Made by a program: the position numbers and the translations under genes. From Desulfobotulus mexicanus (GTDB lineage: Bacteria; Desulfobacterota; Desulfobacteria; Desulfobacterales; ASO4-4), in the NCBI RefSeq assembly GCF_006175995.1, contig NZ_VDMB01000001.1, positions 227,049 to 291,048 on the forward strand: a stretch of 64,000 nucleotides of DNA, written 5' to 3'. This document shows, piece by piece, positions 34,994 to 44,054 of this stretch. Numbering within the stretch: the first letter of the stretch is position 1; every line of letters starts with the position of its first letter. Below the pieces are notes generated by a model that was given only the letters and a program-made list of their open reading frames with translations, had not been told where the DNA came from and did not search any database.

Positions 34994-36000
34994 GGTGACA
35001 GCGGCAGGAATTCCTCCATGCCGTTCTCCTTTGCCTGGAGTTTTTCATAGGCATTGATAATGCGCCGAACGATGTGATGGCGCACCACATCCTTTTGATC
35101 AAAAAAGGTAAAGGCAATCCCCTCAATTCCCTGGAGGATGTCCACAGCCTGTAGCAGGCCGGATTTTTTTTTGCTGGGCAGGTCTATCTGGGTGACATCT
35201 CCTGTCACAATGGTTTTTGAATTGAAACCGATGCGGGTGAGAAACATCTTCATCTGTTCCGTTGTGGTGTTCTGGGCCTCATCCAGAATAATGAAAGCAT
35301 CGTTTAGGGTCCGGCCCCTCATGAAGGCCAGCGGGGCCACCTCAATGACTCCCTGCTGGATAAAACCCTCGGCCTTTTCAAACTTCATCATATCATGCAA
35401 TGCATCATAAAGGGGACGGAGGTAGGGGTCAATCTTTTCTGCAAGGTCTCCGGGAAGAAAACCTAAGGATTCCCCGGCTTCAACCGCAGGCCGGGTCAGG
35501 ATGATGCGGTTTACCTCTCCCCGGCTGAGGGCTGCAACGGCCATGGCCATGGCCAGATAGGTTTTACCCGTGCCCGCAGGGCCGATGCCGAATACAATGT
35601 CATGACCGCGGATGGCCTCGATGTAGTTTTTCTGGTTGGGGTTTTTGGGTGTGATGCAGCGTTTGTTTGCAGTGACGTAGATGGTATCCAGAAAGATATC
35701 CTTGAGGTTTACCCTGTCGTTGGCCTGAATGGCCTGAACTGCGTAGTCTATGTCATTGGGGTATATGGGGTATCCGCTGCGGAGGAGACCGTAGAGCTGA
35801 TCCAGAATTTTTCTGGCAAGCTGGATCTGGGAAGCCTGACCTTCCATGAGAAGCTGGTCTCCTCTGGAGTGCAGGGTAATGGCAAGGCTTGAAGCAATGC
35901 GGTGGAGGTTTCTGTTCTGCTCGCCAAAGAGCTGGCGTGCAAGCATGGGGTCATCAAAGGCATGGTTTGCCTGAATGCTGTTTGTTTTCTGGTTTTTCAT
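34990..36000 (-). CDS. PhoH family ATPase
   Basis: 336 residues. Walker A GPAGTGKTYLA and Walker B FIILDEAQNTT, with the conserved LTRPAVEAGE region, define PhoH/YbeZ ATPases. In many bacteria PhoH-like proteins work with YbeY in RNA metabolism, and ybeY lies two genes downstream. The first ~80 residues look like the small KH-like N-domain (FLISRIASSL-type helices) seen in this subfamily. It heads the leftward operon, with 300 bases of shared divergent region before cvpA. Confidence 0.94.
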   Translation of the reverse strand: MKNQKTNSIQANHAFDDPMLARQLFGEQNRNLHRIASSLAITLHSRGDQLLMEGQASQIQLARKILDQLYGLLRSGYPIYPNDIDYAVQAIQANDRVNLKDIFLDTIYVTANKRCITPKNPNQKNYIEAIRGHDIVFGIGPAGTGKTYLAMAMAVAALSRGEVNRIILTRPAVEAGESLGFLPGDLAEKIDPYLRPLYDALHDMMKFEKAEGFIQQGVIEVAPLAFMRGRTLNDAFIILDEAQNTTTEQMKMFLTRIGFNSKTIVTGDVTQIDLPSKKKSGLLQAVDILQGIEGIAFTFFDQKDVVRHHIVRRIINAYEKLQAKENGMEEFLPLSP

Positions 36001-36299
36001 ACCTGTTCGGCGGAGTGCGCCGTCCTGTGTTGACGTATGCCGGCCTTAAGAAAGCACGGAGCCCCAGTCCCCTTAAGACTTTTCGGGGGTGGGGCAATGG
36101 TGTCCGGCGGTCCGGCCAGACTCATCCTTTCGGACATACCTTCATAGCATATTCCCTTTTCCAAAGGCAAACATCAGAATCAGTGAAAGAGGTTCCGTTT
36201 TATTGACGGCATGGGGGGGATCTGTTACGAAAAATCCTGCAATTTCTCTTTGCTGTATATGGACCGTTCCATTTTCTTTTCCCCTGAAAGGTGTATTTT

Positions 36300-36848
36300 A
36301 TGAATCCGCTGGATATTGCCATACTCTGTATTGTGGGTTTCTGTCTGATCCGTGGTATTTTCCGGGGGCTGATTCGGGAGGTCTCTTCCATTATTGGTGT
36401 ACTGGCGGGTTTTTATGCGGCCTATACCTATTATCCTATGCTGACGGAAATGATCTCCCGCTGGTTTACGGACCTCGAGCTGGCAAAAATGCTGGCCTTT
36501 CTTGGCATTTTTCTTGGGATTTTTATTCTGGTTGCCCTGCTGGGTTCTCTGATCCGCACCGTGCTTTCCGTGGTGTTTCTGGGTTGGGTGGATCGTCTGG
36601 CAGGGGGAGGCTTCGGTTTTGTAAAGGGTGTATTGATAGTTTCTGTTATTCTGGTGGCTCTGGCATCCTTTCTGCCAAAGGAAAACAGCCTTCTTCCGGA
36701 ATCCCGTCTTGCTCCTGATATTCTTGTGGTATCCGAAGGGCTGGCTGCACTGGTGCCTGAGGATATGAAAAAACAGTTTTATGAAAAGGCAGGTTCCTTA
36801 AAAAAAGCATGGCAGGAAAAGGAAAAAGGACGTTTTGAAAAAAAATGA
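36300..36848 (+). CDS. CvpA family membrane protein
   Basis: 182 residues from ATG 36300, preceded by AAAGG. Four hydrophobic helices lie in the first ~125 residues with the family pattern GFCLIRGIFRGLIREVS and GWVDRLAGGGFGFVKG. The C-terminal tail is charged and cytoplasmic. CvpA is linked to colicin V export and envelope stress in enterobacteria, but its function is not settled. It overlaps mazG slightly. ATG at 36291 is possible but lies before the ribosome site. Confidence 0.85.
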   Translation: MNPLDIAILCIVGFCLIRGIFRGLIREVSSIIGVLAGFYAAYTYYPMLTEMISRWFTDLELAKMLAFLGIFLGIFILVALLGSLIRTVLSVVFLGWVDRLAGGGFGFVKGVLIVSVILVALASFLPKENSLLPESRLAPDILVVSEGLAALVPEDMKKQFYEKAGSLKKAWQEKEKGRFEKK

Positions 36849-37677
36849 GTTTGAAATGAATCCGGATTTTTATAGCACAGCTCCCCTGTGGAAAATTCTG
36901 GAGCGCCTGCGGGGTGAGGGGGGATGTCCCTGGGACAGAAAGCAGACACCTGAAACCATGGTGAAATATTTTCTCGATGAAGGTTATGAGCTGGCCGATG
37001 CCATTGGGGAAGGTCGGGCTGATGCTGTTTGTGAGGAGCTGGGGGATGTATTGTTTCAGCTCCTTTTTATTGTTTTTCTGTATCAGGAAAAGGGTCTTTT
37101 TTCTTTTTCCGATGTGATCAGGCGCATAGAAGACAAGCTGATCCGCCGCCATCCCCATGTTTTTGGATCGGAACAGCTGGATACCGTATCTGAGGTGGCC
37201 CGGCGCTGGGAAGAAATTAAAACCGAAGAAAAGGCAGGGAATGAAAAAAAATCTCTGCTCTCAGGTATTCCCCGGAGTCAGCCGGCTTTGTCTCTGGCCA
37301 TGGAGGTTTCCCGGAAGGTGGCGGCCTGTGGTTTTGACTGGGAGAAGGAGTCCGCTGTCTGGGACAAAGTTAAGGAAGAAATGGCTGAATTTCAGGATGC
37401 TGTGGACAAAAATTCTGAGCAGGAAGCAGCCATGGAATTCGGGGATCTGCTTTTTTCCCTTGTGAATGTGGCAAGGTTTAGAAATATTGAGCCGGAAGAA
37501 GCCCTGCGGGAGATGGTGGCAAAATTTACCTGCCGTTTTCAGCATATGGAGGCAGCCCTTGCAGAAACTGGTAAAGAGCCAGCTTCTGTGGGGCAGGAAG
37601 CTCTGGAACATCTGTGGCAGGATGCCAAGAAAAGTGAAATAAAAAAGGAAAGCCATGATTGCGATCATAGATTATGA
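36835..37677 (+). CDS. mazG: Nucleoside triphosphate pyrophosphohydrolase MazG
   Basis: About 280 residues with two MazG domains. The first holds GGCPWDRKQTPETM and EELGDVLFQLLF (the EExxD metal site), the second EMAEFQDA and EFGDLLFSLVN. MazG hydrolyses NTPs to NMP and pyrophosphate and is thought to clean up aberrant nucleotides. TTG at 36835 has AAGGA 5 bases upstream; ATG 36856 gives MNPDFYS and is the alternative start, but lacks a clear site. The 3' end overlaps hisH by 23 bases. Confidence 0.93.
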   Translation: MKKNEFEMNPDFYSTAPLWKILERLRGEGGCPWDRKQTPETMVKYFLDEGYELADAIGEGRADAVCEELGDVLFQLLFIVFLYQEKGLFSFSDVIRRIEDKLIRRHPHVFGSEQLDTVSEVARRWEEIKTEEKAGNEKKSLLSGIPRSQPALSLAMEVSRKVAACGFDWEKESAVWDKVKEEMAEFQDAVDKNSEQEAAMEFGDLLFSLVNVARFRNIEPEEALREMVAKFTCRFQHMEAALAETGKEPASVGQEALEHLWQDAKKSEIKKESHDCDHRL

Positions 37678-38287
37678 CGCCGGTAACCTGACCAGCGTGG
37701 CAAGGGCTTTGGCCCATCTGGGTCATGCCTATCGGATCACCCGTGCAGCCGATGAGATTCTTCAGGCGGACAGGGTGATTTTCCCAGGAGTAGGGGCTGC
37801 GGCATCTGCCATGGAAAGCCTTAAAAACTATGGGCTGGATACTGTTTTGCATCAGGTGATGGTCGCAGGGATGCCTTTGCTGGGGATCTGTCTGGGCACC
37901 CAGATTATCACGGGGTTCAGTGAGGAAGGGGATGTTCCCTGTCTCGGCCTGATTCCCGGAAGGGTAAGGGCTTTTTCCGCGTCCATGAAGGATGATGCGG
38001 ACAGAGCCTTAAAGATTCCCCACATGGGATGGAACAGGGTCCAGGTGAAAAAGGCGCATCCAGTATTGTCGGATATCGGCGGGGAGGATGCCTTTTATTT
38101 TGTCCATGGCTATTATCCTGAGCCTGAAAACCCGGATCATGTGCTGGCAACAACGCCCTATGGCATTGAGTTTGTTTCAGCCATGGGCTTTGCTAATCTT
38201 GTGGCTACCCAGTTTCATCCGGAAAAAAGCGGAAAACCGGGTTTGCGGCTTCTGGATAATTTCTGCAGGTGGGGGGGAGAAGTATGA
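37655..38287 (+). CDS. hisH: Imidazole glycerol phosphate synthase, glutamine amidotransferase subunit
   Basis: 210 residues, a class I amidotransferase. The nucleophile Cys is in [10 protein letters not shown], and the His/Glu pair in TQFHPEKSG. It supplies ammonia to HisF to make imidazole glycerol phosphate and AICAR in histidine synthesis. AAAGGAA precedes the ATG. Its stop overlaps the hisF start (ATGA), as expected for subunits made in equal amounts. No other his genes are in the window. Confidence 0.96.
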   Translation: MIAIIDYDAGNLTSVARALAHLGHAYRITRAADEILQADRVIFPGVGAAASAMESLKNYGLDTVLHQVMVAGMPLLGICLGTQIITGFSEEGDVPCLGLIPGRVRAFSASMKDDADRALKIPHMGWNRVQVKKAHPVLSDIGGEDAFYFVHGYYPEPENPDHVLATTPYGIEFVSAMGFANLVATQFHPEKSGKPGLRLLDNFCRWGGEV

Positions 38288-39072
38288 AAAGCGCCATGAC
38301 AAAACGCATCATTCCCTGTCTCGATGTCCGGGAAGGCAGAACCACCAAGGGAATCCGTTTTGAAAACAATGTGGATATCGGTGACCCTGTGGAAATGGCC
38401 CGTCATTATTATGAAAGCGGTGCCGATGAACTGGTTTTTTATGACATCACCGCATCCCATGAAAAACGGGGCATCATGATTGATGTGGTGCGCAGGGTGG
38501 CAGAAAATATTTTTATTCCTTTTTCCGTGGGCGGCGGTATTGCTTCGGTTTCTGATATGCGGGATGTGCTGCTGGCGGGTGCTGAAAAGGTAAGCGTGAA
38601 TTCTGCGGCCATCAAAAATCCCCGTATTATTTCCGAAGGGGCTGAGGCCTTTGGCAGTCAGTGTATTGTGGTGGGCATGGATGTGAAGAAGGTGGATAAA
38701 AGCGAAAAAATCCCTTCGGGTTATGAAATGGTTATAAACGGCGGCCGAACCTATACCGGCATGGATGCTCTGGCCTGGGCAGAGGAGGTTGTACGGCTGG
38801 GGGCAGGGGAGATCTGTCTGAATTCCATTGATGCCGATGGAACACGGGATGGCTATGAGCTGAACCTGACGGCCATGATTTCGGAAGCAGTACCCATTCC
38901 CGTGATTGCTTCCGGCGGAGGTGGTATTCCCGCCCATCTGGCAGAGGTGCTGACAAAGGGAATGGCAGATGCAGCCCTCATTGCTTCCATGGTGCATTAT
39001 GGAGATTACACCATTCCCGGAATTAAGGACGATCTCCATGGATCGGGTGTGGCCGTACGCAGAAGCTGGTGA
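38284..39072 (+). CDS. hisF: Imidazole glycerol phosphate synthase, cyclase subunit
   Basis: 262 residues, a TIM barrel that cyclises PRFAR with ammonia from HisH. The catalytic aspartates are in PCLDVREGR and [14 protein letters not shown] 38284 is chosen because it overlaps the hisH stop and follows GGGGGAG; the frame continues to 38269, but those residues are not conserved. A GC-rich hairpin lies 48 bases after the stop. Confidence 0.96.
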   Translation: MKSAMTKRIIPCLDVREGRTTKGIRFENNVDIGDPVEMARHYYESGADELVFYDITASHEKRGIMIDVVRRVAENIFIPFSVGGGIASVSDMRDVLLAGAEKVSVNSAAIKNPRIISEGAEAFGSQCIVVGMDVKKVDKSEKIPSGYEMVINGGRTYTGMDALAWAEEVVRLGAGEICLNSIDADGTRDGYELNLTAMISEAVPIPVIASGGGGIPAHLAEVLTKGMADAALIASMVHYGDYTIPGIKDDLHGSGVAVRRSW

Positions 39073-39119
39073 CCGCCTGAGGTGGAAAAATGTTCGTGTA
39101 ACTCTTTTCGTATTTTTGC

Positions 39120-39140
39120 GGGCACCCGTGAAGGGTGCCC
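39120..39140. other. GC-rich hairpin downstream of hisF
   Basis: GGGCACCC (39120-39127) and GGGTGCCC (39133-39140) form a perfect 8-bp stem with a GTGAA loop. No T-run follows, so it is at best a weak terminator or an mRNA 3'-end stabiliser. The rest of 39141-39352 shows nothing I can name. Confidence 0.5.
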
Positions 39141-39352
39141 CTGCACAAAAGAGGGCCGTAAAAACCATGTCTGGATCAGGCCTTGCGTCTGGCCATATCA
39201 AGGTCTTTGGCCCGATTATGGAAGGACAACAACCGGGCCATTGAACGGTGGCTGAGCCGGGGCAGCCAGCGGAAAAAAACTTGTATCATTTAGGGCAGGA
39301 CTTCAGAACAGGCCTTTTTTGCTGTACAGGTGTTCTTTTCCGGTGAAAGAAT

Positions 39353-39808
39353 TCAGAAGAAGTCTCCCCTGCGGAATTTTTCCACTTCCACCCTGGCCAG
39401 AAGTGCTGTTCTCTTTGCAAGGTTGCCTGAAGGGTTTTCCTCCTGTTCCATGCTTTCCTTCATAAGGGTTTCGGCTTCTTTTTCCAGGGCTTCAATCATG
39501 GTTTTCAGCTCACGGATTCCCTGATCAGGGTTCATCAGGGCAGAAGAAAATCTTTCCATGTTACTCACAAGATCCCGGGTACGGTCTTCCATACTGGAAG
39601 AATCAAAAAGTCCGGCAAAGCCCATGGTTCTGGGGGGCGGCAGGGGAGATTGTACCGTCATGCTGCTGGAAGATGGTGTCATGGGAGTCATGGCCGTTTT
39701 GAGGGCATCCTGAAAGCCCGTTCCGGAAGTTTTACTGGACGAATCCTTTTCCGTATTTCGGATATCAGGGGCCGGTGTATATTCGGGGCGGTTTGTAATG
39801 CGGTCCAT
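39353..39808 (-). CDS. Unrecognised soluble protein near flgM
   Basis: 151 residues, with no signal or membrane helix. The first ~70 residues are low-complexity (Ser, Thr, Pro), the rest strongly helical with coiled-coil-like heptads (MIEALEKEAETLMKESMEQE). I do not recognise a family. AAGGAGG precedes the ATG. It lies in the same orientation as flgM, 229 bases beyond the flgM terminator, so it is a separate unit; a link to flagella is only by proximity. Disordered N-terminus plus helical C-terminus would fit a small adaptor or chaperone-like protein. Confidence 0.6.
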   Translation of the reverse strand: MDRITNRPEYTPAPDIRNTEKDSSSKTSGTGFQDALKTAMTPMTPSSSSMTVQSPLPPPRTMGFAGLFDSSSMEDRTRDLVSNMERFSSALMNPDQGIRELKTMIEALEKEAETLMKESMEQEENPSGNLAKRTALLARVEVEKFRRGDFF

Positions 39809-40036
39809 ACGGCCTCCTTATTCAAAGGGGAATCTCTTTAGGAAGTATTTTTAGCAAATGTAGTGCCAGACTTAAACTCAGCAGGAATGTTTTTTTACTG
39901 GCAGGCCTTTATTGGGCTTGATTCTTTATTATCTGCAGCCTGAAGATGTCTGTATTACAGTTTTTTAAGGGAGAACAATTCGGGCACATACATGGTCTGA
40001 AGGAAAGGGGCAGGGGAGGGGATACCATCAGCGGAC

Positions 40037-40066
40037 AAAAACCGGTAGGAACTTTTTTCCTACCGG
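40037..40066 (-). terminator. Intrinsic terminator after flgM
   Basis: On the minus strand CCGGTAGGAA pairs perfectly with TTCCTACCGG (40042-40051 and 40057-40066 on the plus strand) around a five-base loop, followed by TTTTT (40037-40041). It ends the two-gene flgM unit. Confidence 0.9.
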
Positions 40067-40098
40067 AAGATTTACGGGCATTAAGGAGGAACATTTTT

Positions 40099-40404
40099 CT
40101 ATATCATGGAATCTCTGTGGGCAGAGAACATTGCTTTGGCAATACGTTCCGGGTCCGGCGTATATGTACCGCTCTGAATCTGGTATTTGAGTTTTTCAAT
40201 ACGCTCTGAACGCAGGTCTCCCACAGTTCTGGAGTTCGTCTGTCTGGTTTCCATGACTTCCCTTGAGTCGCTGGAAATACTCACCCTGTCTGCTTTGTTT
40301 TCGGCCTGGGCTTTGTGGCTGCCCTTTGCTTTTTCCCTGTCCTGCTGTAACTCTTTTGTAAGAGAGCTTGTTTTGGCCCCCGACAGCATTGTATGAATTT
40401 TCAT
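40099..40404 (-). CDS. flgM: Anti-sigma-28 factor FlgM
   Basis: 101 residues. The second half, DRVSIS followed by a helical linker and ERIEKLKYQIQSGTYTPDPE, is the sigma-28-binding segment typical of FlgM. FlgM holds sigma-28 until the hook is complete, then is exported through the flagellar channel. GGAGG lies 5 bases before the ATG. It is the second gene of a pair with the DVU0524-like gene and is followed by a strong terminator. The N-terminal half is disordered, as usual. Confidence 0.88.
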   Translation of the reverse strand: MKIHTMLSGAKTSSLTKELQQDREKAKGSHKAQAENKADRVSISSDSREVMETRQTNSRTVGDLRSERIEKLKYQIQSGTYTPDPERIAKAMFSAHRDSMI

Positions 40405-40553
40405 GATTTCCTCCCTTCCCTTTGCATCATATCTGCCCGAAAATCTTTTTTGATCTGTACCGAATTTTATACGGACCCTGATCCTTGAATATCTGTTAAA
40501 AAAAGATTTTCGGCCGGGTATGATTTATTATGTATGTTTTATACTGTATAAAA

Positions 40554-40943
40554 TTAAAAGGTATCCAGCCGTTTGAGTACAATTTCAGCCCCTTCCAGAG
40601 AGACCCTCTGCGTTTTTTTTCTGTTCTCATTATCCAGGGTGTTATAGATGAATTCCTTTGTCCTGGAATCACAGGATGCAGATGCTTCGGATTCTCTCGT
40701 GCTTTTTTCTTTTTTTACCTGTGTCTCTTTTTTATCTGTTTCCTGTGAACCGTCTCTGGTGATTTTCTCCACAATGTCTGATGTTATTTTATGTATCATG
40801 CTCTCCCGTTTGCCTTCAGCTGAAAGGGTCGCAGAATTTTCGGAGTCAGGGTTTGTGCCATTCATATCCTTAAGGCGGTCCTGGGTTATCTGCCGACTGT
40901 AGAGCTTCAGTACATTGTGAATCTGGTAGCTCGGTACATGCAT
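40554..40943 (-). CDS. DVU0524-like FlgM-associated protein
   Basis: 129 residues from ATG 40943, with AAAGGAG 6 bases upstream. The start MHVPSYQIHNVLKLYSRQ recalls the protein family encoded beside flgM in Desulfovibrio (DVU0524 type). The middle is acidic/basic and probably disordered; the end is FIYNTLDNENRKK..VSLEGAE. Function unknown, expected to be flagellar. A longer frame to 41018 would start inside the promoter described at 40969-40996, so it is rejected. Confidence 0.75.
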   Translation of the reverse strand: MHVPSYQIHNVLKLYSRQITQDRLKDMNGTNPDSENSATLSAEGKRESMIHKITSDIVEKITRDGSQETDKKETQVKKEKSTRESEASASCDSRTKEFIYNTLDNENRKKTQRVSLEGAEIVLKRLDTF

Positions 40944-40968
40944 GGCCCACTCCTTTATGCTGGTTATA

Positions 40969-40996
40969 CTATCGGCCTTTAAAAAGGGGAGCTTTA
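40969..40996 (-). promoter_or_regulatory. Sigma-28 (FliA-type) promoter of the flgM pair
   Basis: On the minus strand TAAAGCTC (40989-40996) and GCCGATAG (40969-40976) are separated by 12 bases. The sigma-28 consensus is TAAAGTTT, 11 bases, GCCGATAA. The site lies 26 bases before the start codon, with the ribosome site in between. It makes flgM expression dependent on the factor it inhibits. Confidence 0.75.
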
Positions 40997-41103
40997 GTCC
41001 TTTTGTTTTACTTTGCACATTTTTTTAAAAAAAGATTCTATGGTTTCTGATGATTTTGCATTTTATACGGTCAGATAAACTGAACTGGATGTTTTTTTCA
41101 GAT

Positions 41104-41607
41104 TCAGGACATATAAAGATCCCGATATATACGCACAAAGCGCATATGGCTGTCAAATGCCAGGGGTGGCAGCTGGTCCATGGGAAAGAAGGCAATGTCT
41201 TCGGCATCGTCTCCTGATTCCGGGTTGCCTGAAAAGCTGCGTACAAGAAAACCTGTAATAAGTACGGCTCCGTACATGGCACTTGGGTGGGCTGTTACAC
41301 CTATGAGCTTATCTATTTTACCCTGTAATCCAGTTTCTTCCCTCAGTTCCCGCAAGGCTGTCTCTTCGGGGCCTTCCTCCAGCTCCATGAAGCCGCCGGG
41401 AAGACACCATTCTCCTTCTTTGGGCGGAACACCGCGCTTGACCAGAAGAAGATGGTTTTCCTTGTTCAGAACCAGGGTGCATGCTGCCGGGATGGGATTT
41501 TCATACATGATTTTTCCGCAGCTGCCGCAGCAGGACCGCATCCGGCCTTCGGTGAAATGCTCTTTCAGGGAACCGGCGCAGAAGGGGCAGAATATTTTTT
41601 TCTGCAT
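41104..41607 (-). CDS. Nudix hydrolase with N-terminal zinc ribbon
   Basis: 167 residues. CPFC (7-10) and CGSC (28-31) form a small zinc ribbon, then the Nudix fold with the box GFMELEEGPEETALRELREE (GX5EX7REUXEE), complete. It hydrolyses a nucleoside diphosphate linked to another moiety; the zinc ribbon is seen in NADH pyrophosphatase-related and ADP-ribose pyrophosphatase-like members, but the substrate cannot be fixed. AAGGAAAA precedes the ATG. It lies 115 bases after the aldolase gene. Confidence 0.9.
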   Translation of the reverse strand: MQKKIFCPFCAGSLKEHFTEGRMRSCCGSCGKIMYENPIPAACTLVLNKENHLLLVKRGVPPKEGEWCLPGGFMELEEGPEETALRELREETGLQGKIDKLIGVTAHPSAMYGAVLITGFLVRSFSGNPESGDDAEDIAFFPMDQLPPLAFDSHMRFVRIYRDLYMS

Positions 41608-41669
41608 ATTTTTTCCTTAAAACCTTTTTTTGCTGATTTTTGCAGAATCCGAATTACTATGGCTCTGAT

Positions 41670-41705
41670 CCGGCAGTCTCTTATGTGCCTTAAGAAGACT
41701 GCCGG
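41670..41705. other. Long hairpin directly downstream of the aldolase gene
   Basis: CCGGCAGTCT (41670-41679) pairs with AGACTGCCGG (41696-41705), and inside them CTTA and TAAG also pair. There is no T-run on either strand. It could protect the aldolase mRNA 3' end or serve as a factor-dependent terminator. Confidence 0.5.
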
Positions 41706-41722
41706 AGAACAGAATCGGGCAC

Positions 41723-43006
41723 TTATTCGTCAAAGTCTCCGTCAGGGCCTTTATCCGTGTCCATGAGGGAGGCTTTGTGTATGATTTTTTCCCTTGTCCA
41801 GTCTGCGGGGTCTTCAATGCGCTGGGCTTTGGGGCCGGGATCAAAACTCTTTTTTTCAAGGATTTCTTCCATGACAAGATCCGCCGTATCCTTTGCATTG
41901 AACACATTCACCAGAAGATCATAGGTGAAGGCTTCAATGCGGGCAGCCATGCGGTCCCGGATTTCCTTGGGCTGTCCTAGAATTTTATTTTCAAAGGGAA
42001 GGTTGAGTTTTTTGAAGTTGCTTCCCTTGATGCCCCTTTCATCGGCATAGGCTTTCATTTCCGCCCATAGGCTGTCATCCAGACCCTCTCCGATAATTTT
42101 TTTCACATCACCCTTTTCATCCATCACTGCATTACCAAAGGGGTTGACTTCCATGCCCCAGCCTATCATCTGCAGGGCTGTGGCCACATTGGCCTTGGTG
42201 GTGGCGGTTTCCTTTGCAATGCGTCGGAGTTTTTCCGCATCATTGCCGGAAGTGCCGTGCTGGGCACCGGATATTTTATAAGGAGCAAGGGCCTTATGGA
42301 TTTCTGAGGTCAGTTCAATCTGTATGCCGTCTTCATTGGCTTCAATCCCGTGGGTGGTACCGTTGTTAAGGGCAATCCAGTTGGGGAAAATACCGTGGGC
42401 GTTGAGGCCCTGAATGAGGAAGAGGGCTTCTTGTGGTGTGGAAAGACCCTGATTGCCTTTGATCTCACCTACTTCTGTTTCGAGTCCGGCCCAGGAAGGG
42501 ATGAGGTCGGCAACGGCAATATTGGTGAGAAGGTTGAGATCATCGGGCATGTGGGAGGCATCAATGGCAATGGAGGTGATGCCAGCCTCAAAGAGGGAGG
42601 GAATTTCCCTGCGGGCACCGGGAAGATCACTTTCTTTTTTGATGCCGTAGTGGTCGGCGTGTATGGCCACGGGGATGGTAATGCCCAGTTCATTGGCAAT
42701 GGCATCCACTTGACGGGCCATGTTCCAGAGGCTTACAGGGCAGTAAGCATCGGCTCCGCCTTCGGACCTTGCAATTTCAATGATGATGGCTGAGTTGGCT
42801 TTCTGGGCCGCCTGAAGAACGCCGCGGATGATGACATGGCTTCTGGCATTGGCGGCAATGGTCATGCACTGGCCTTTTCTGATCATGGCATTGTCAATGT
42901 ATTTACCGCTGACCAGAAGGGCTTTGGAGTTGGGAAAAAGGCGGGTGATATTGGGCGGACGGCCTGTCTGTATGGCCTTTTCAAAATCCGCATTGTACAA
43001 AGTCAT
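41723..43006 (-). CDS. Class II fructose-bisphosphate aldolase
   Basis: 427 residues. Zinc-dependent aldolase cleaving fructose 1,6-bisphosphate to two trioses, and run in reverse for gluconeogenesis. Visible metal ligands and motifs: IHADHYG, ASHMPDD, LETEVGEIKG and NNGTTHGI. The length exceeds the ~345-360 of E. coli FbaA; the extra C-terminal part (about 370-427) is acidic and ends GPDGDFDE. It matches the long FbaA-like type found in some anaerobes. AAGGAG precedes the ATG. It is alone, with a hairpin after the stop. Confidence 0.92.
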   Translation of the reverse strand: MTLYNADFEKAIQTGRPPNITRLFPNSKALLVSGKYIDNAMIRKGQCMTIAANARSHVIIRGVLQAAQKANSAIIIEIARSEGGADAYCPVSLWNMARQVDAIANELGITIPVAIHADHYGIKKESDLPGARREIPSLFEAGITSIAIDASHMPDDLNLLTNIAVADLIPSWAGLETEVGEIKGNQGLSTPQEALFLIQGLNAHGIFPNWIALNNGTTHGIEANEDGIQIELTSEIHKALAPYKISGAQHGTSGNDAEKLRRIAKETATTKANVATALQMIGWGMEVNPFGNAVMDEKGDVKKIIGEGLDDSLWAEMKAYADERGIKGSNFKKLNLPFENKILGQPKEIRDRMAARIEAFTYDLLVNVFNAKDTADLVMEEILEKKSFDPGPKAQRIEDPADWTREKIIHKASLMDTDKGPDGDFDE

Positions 43007-43152
43007 GAAAATCTCCTTGGGGTGGCTTTTTTGCAGCCCCGGTTTGGAAAAGGGTTATGAAATCAGGGGCCGGATTCTGGGGCCCGTTTGTTTATGGCAG
43101 GGGACTAATATTATATACGACCGGTTCTTTATAATGAAGAAAGTCTGTAAGA

Positions 43153-43758
43153 TCAAGCTCCGTAAGAGAGAATGGCCGTTACCAGAACTGGGGTGCATAG
43201 GGTAAGGACAAGGCCGGAGAATACGGCGATGATGGCAAATTCTTTGCCCGTGAATCTTACAATGACAGGCAGGGTGGTATCCATGGCCGTTGCTCCACCT
43301 GCGGCTATGCCCGACAGCCTGCCGCAGTAGCGCACCAGAAGTGGGGTCATAGTGAGGGCAAGGATTTCCCTGAAAATGTTGGAAAGCAGGGCAATGAGAC
43401 CAAGGGTTTCTCCGGATATTTTTGTAATGAGAATACTGGAAAGGGAATAGTATCCCATGCCTGCCCCCACGGCAGCTCCTTCTTGAAATGACAGGGGAAG
43501 GAAAAGGGCTGCCACAAGGCCGGGGGCCAGTATGGAACCTGAGGCAACCATCAGGGGAAGTAGTAGAAGGGAGGGCCGGATACCCCGTAACATTTGAAGG
43601 GTTTCCCTTCTGCCTCCAATGCTTACTCCCACAAGAAAGAGAAGCAGATAGAGGGCCATGCTGGAAAGGGTTTCCGCAGGAAGTTTTTGAAAAAAGGGCA
43701 GAAGAAGGGCGCAGCCCAGCCCTGCAAAAAAAGCCGCTATTATTTTAAAGCTGCTCAT
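43153..43758 (-). CDS. LysO-type lysine exporter, C-terminal part
   Basis: 201 residues, about six membrane helices. The conserved core is GAGMGYYSLSSILITKISG, then NIFREILALTMTPLL and GGATAMDTTLPVI, the signature of the LysO (YbjE, DUF340) family. In E. coli LysO is one ~300-residue chain exporting lysine; here it is split, and the missing first helices are in the preceding gene. The four-base overlap (ATGA) between the two supports joint translation and assembly of one transporter. Confidence 0.87.
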   Translation of the reverse strand: MSSFKIIAAFFAGLGCALLLPFFQKLPAETLSSMALYLLLFLVGVSIGGRRETLQMLRGIRPSLLLLPLMVASGSILAPGLVAALFLPLSFQEGAAVGAGMGYYSLSSILITKISGETLGLIALLSNIFREILALTMTPLLVRYCGRLSGIAAGGATAMDTTLPVIVRFTGKEFAIIAVFSGLVLTLCTPVLVTAILSYGA

Positions 43759-44054
43759 CTTATTTTTTGATCCGGAGATTTCTTCTGAGTTTTAAAAAGA
43801 AGGGGGTAGAGGGGCCAGACCAGCAGAATGCTGCCAGCTGTGGCCGCAAGGCTGAGGATGAGGGCATAGAATCCGGTTGGGCCTATGGCCGAGAGAATTT
43901 CAGGCTGAAGCCCTGCGGCAAGCCCCAGAAAAAAAAGAAGAAGATAAACCGCAAGGCTGGCAGCCTGATCTGCCCTGTGCAGCAGCCGGGGTAGCCTGCG
44001 GAGCATAAACCCAGCAAAGAGACCTGTGATGAGAAACAAAAGTACCGTCTGCAT
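43755..44054 (-). CDS. LysO-type lysine exporter, N-terminal part
   Basis: 99 residues from ATG 44054, three membrane helices (MQTVLLFLITGLFAGFMLRR, then SLAVYLLLFFLGLAAG and a third). This equals the first third of full-length LysO. The frame continues to 44126, but those residues are polar and lack a ribosome site. Translationally coupled to the C-terminal gene. Whether the split is ancestral or a fission is not visible, but no frameshift is needed to explain it. Confidence 0.75.
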   Translation of the reverse strand: MQTVLLFLITGLFAGFMLRRLPRLLHRADQAASLAVYLLLFFLGLAAGLQPEILSAIGPTGFYALILSLAATAGSILLVWPLYPLLFKTQKKSPDQKIR

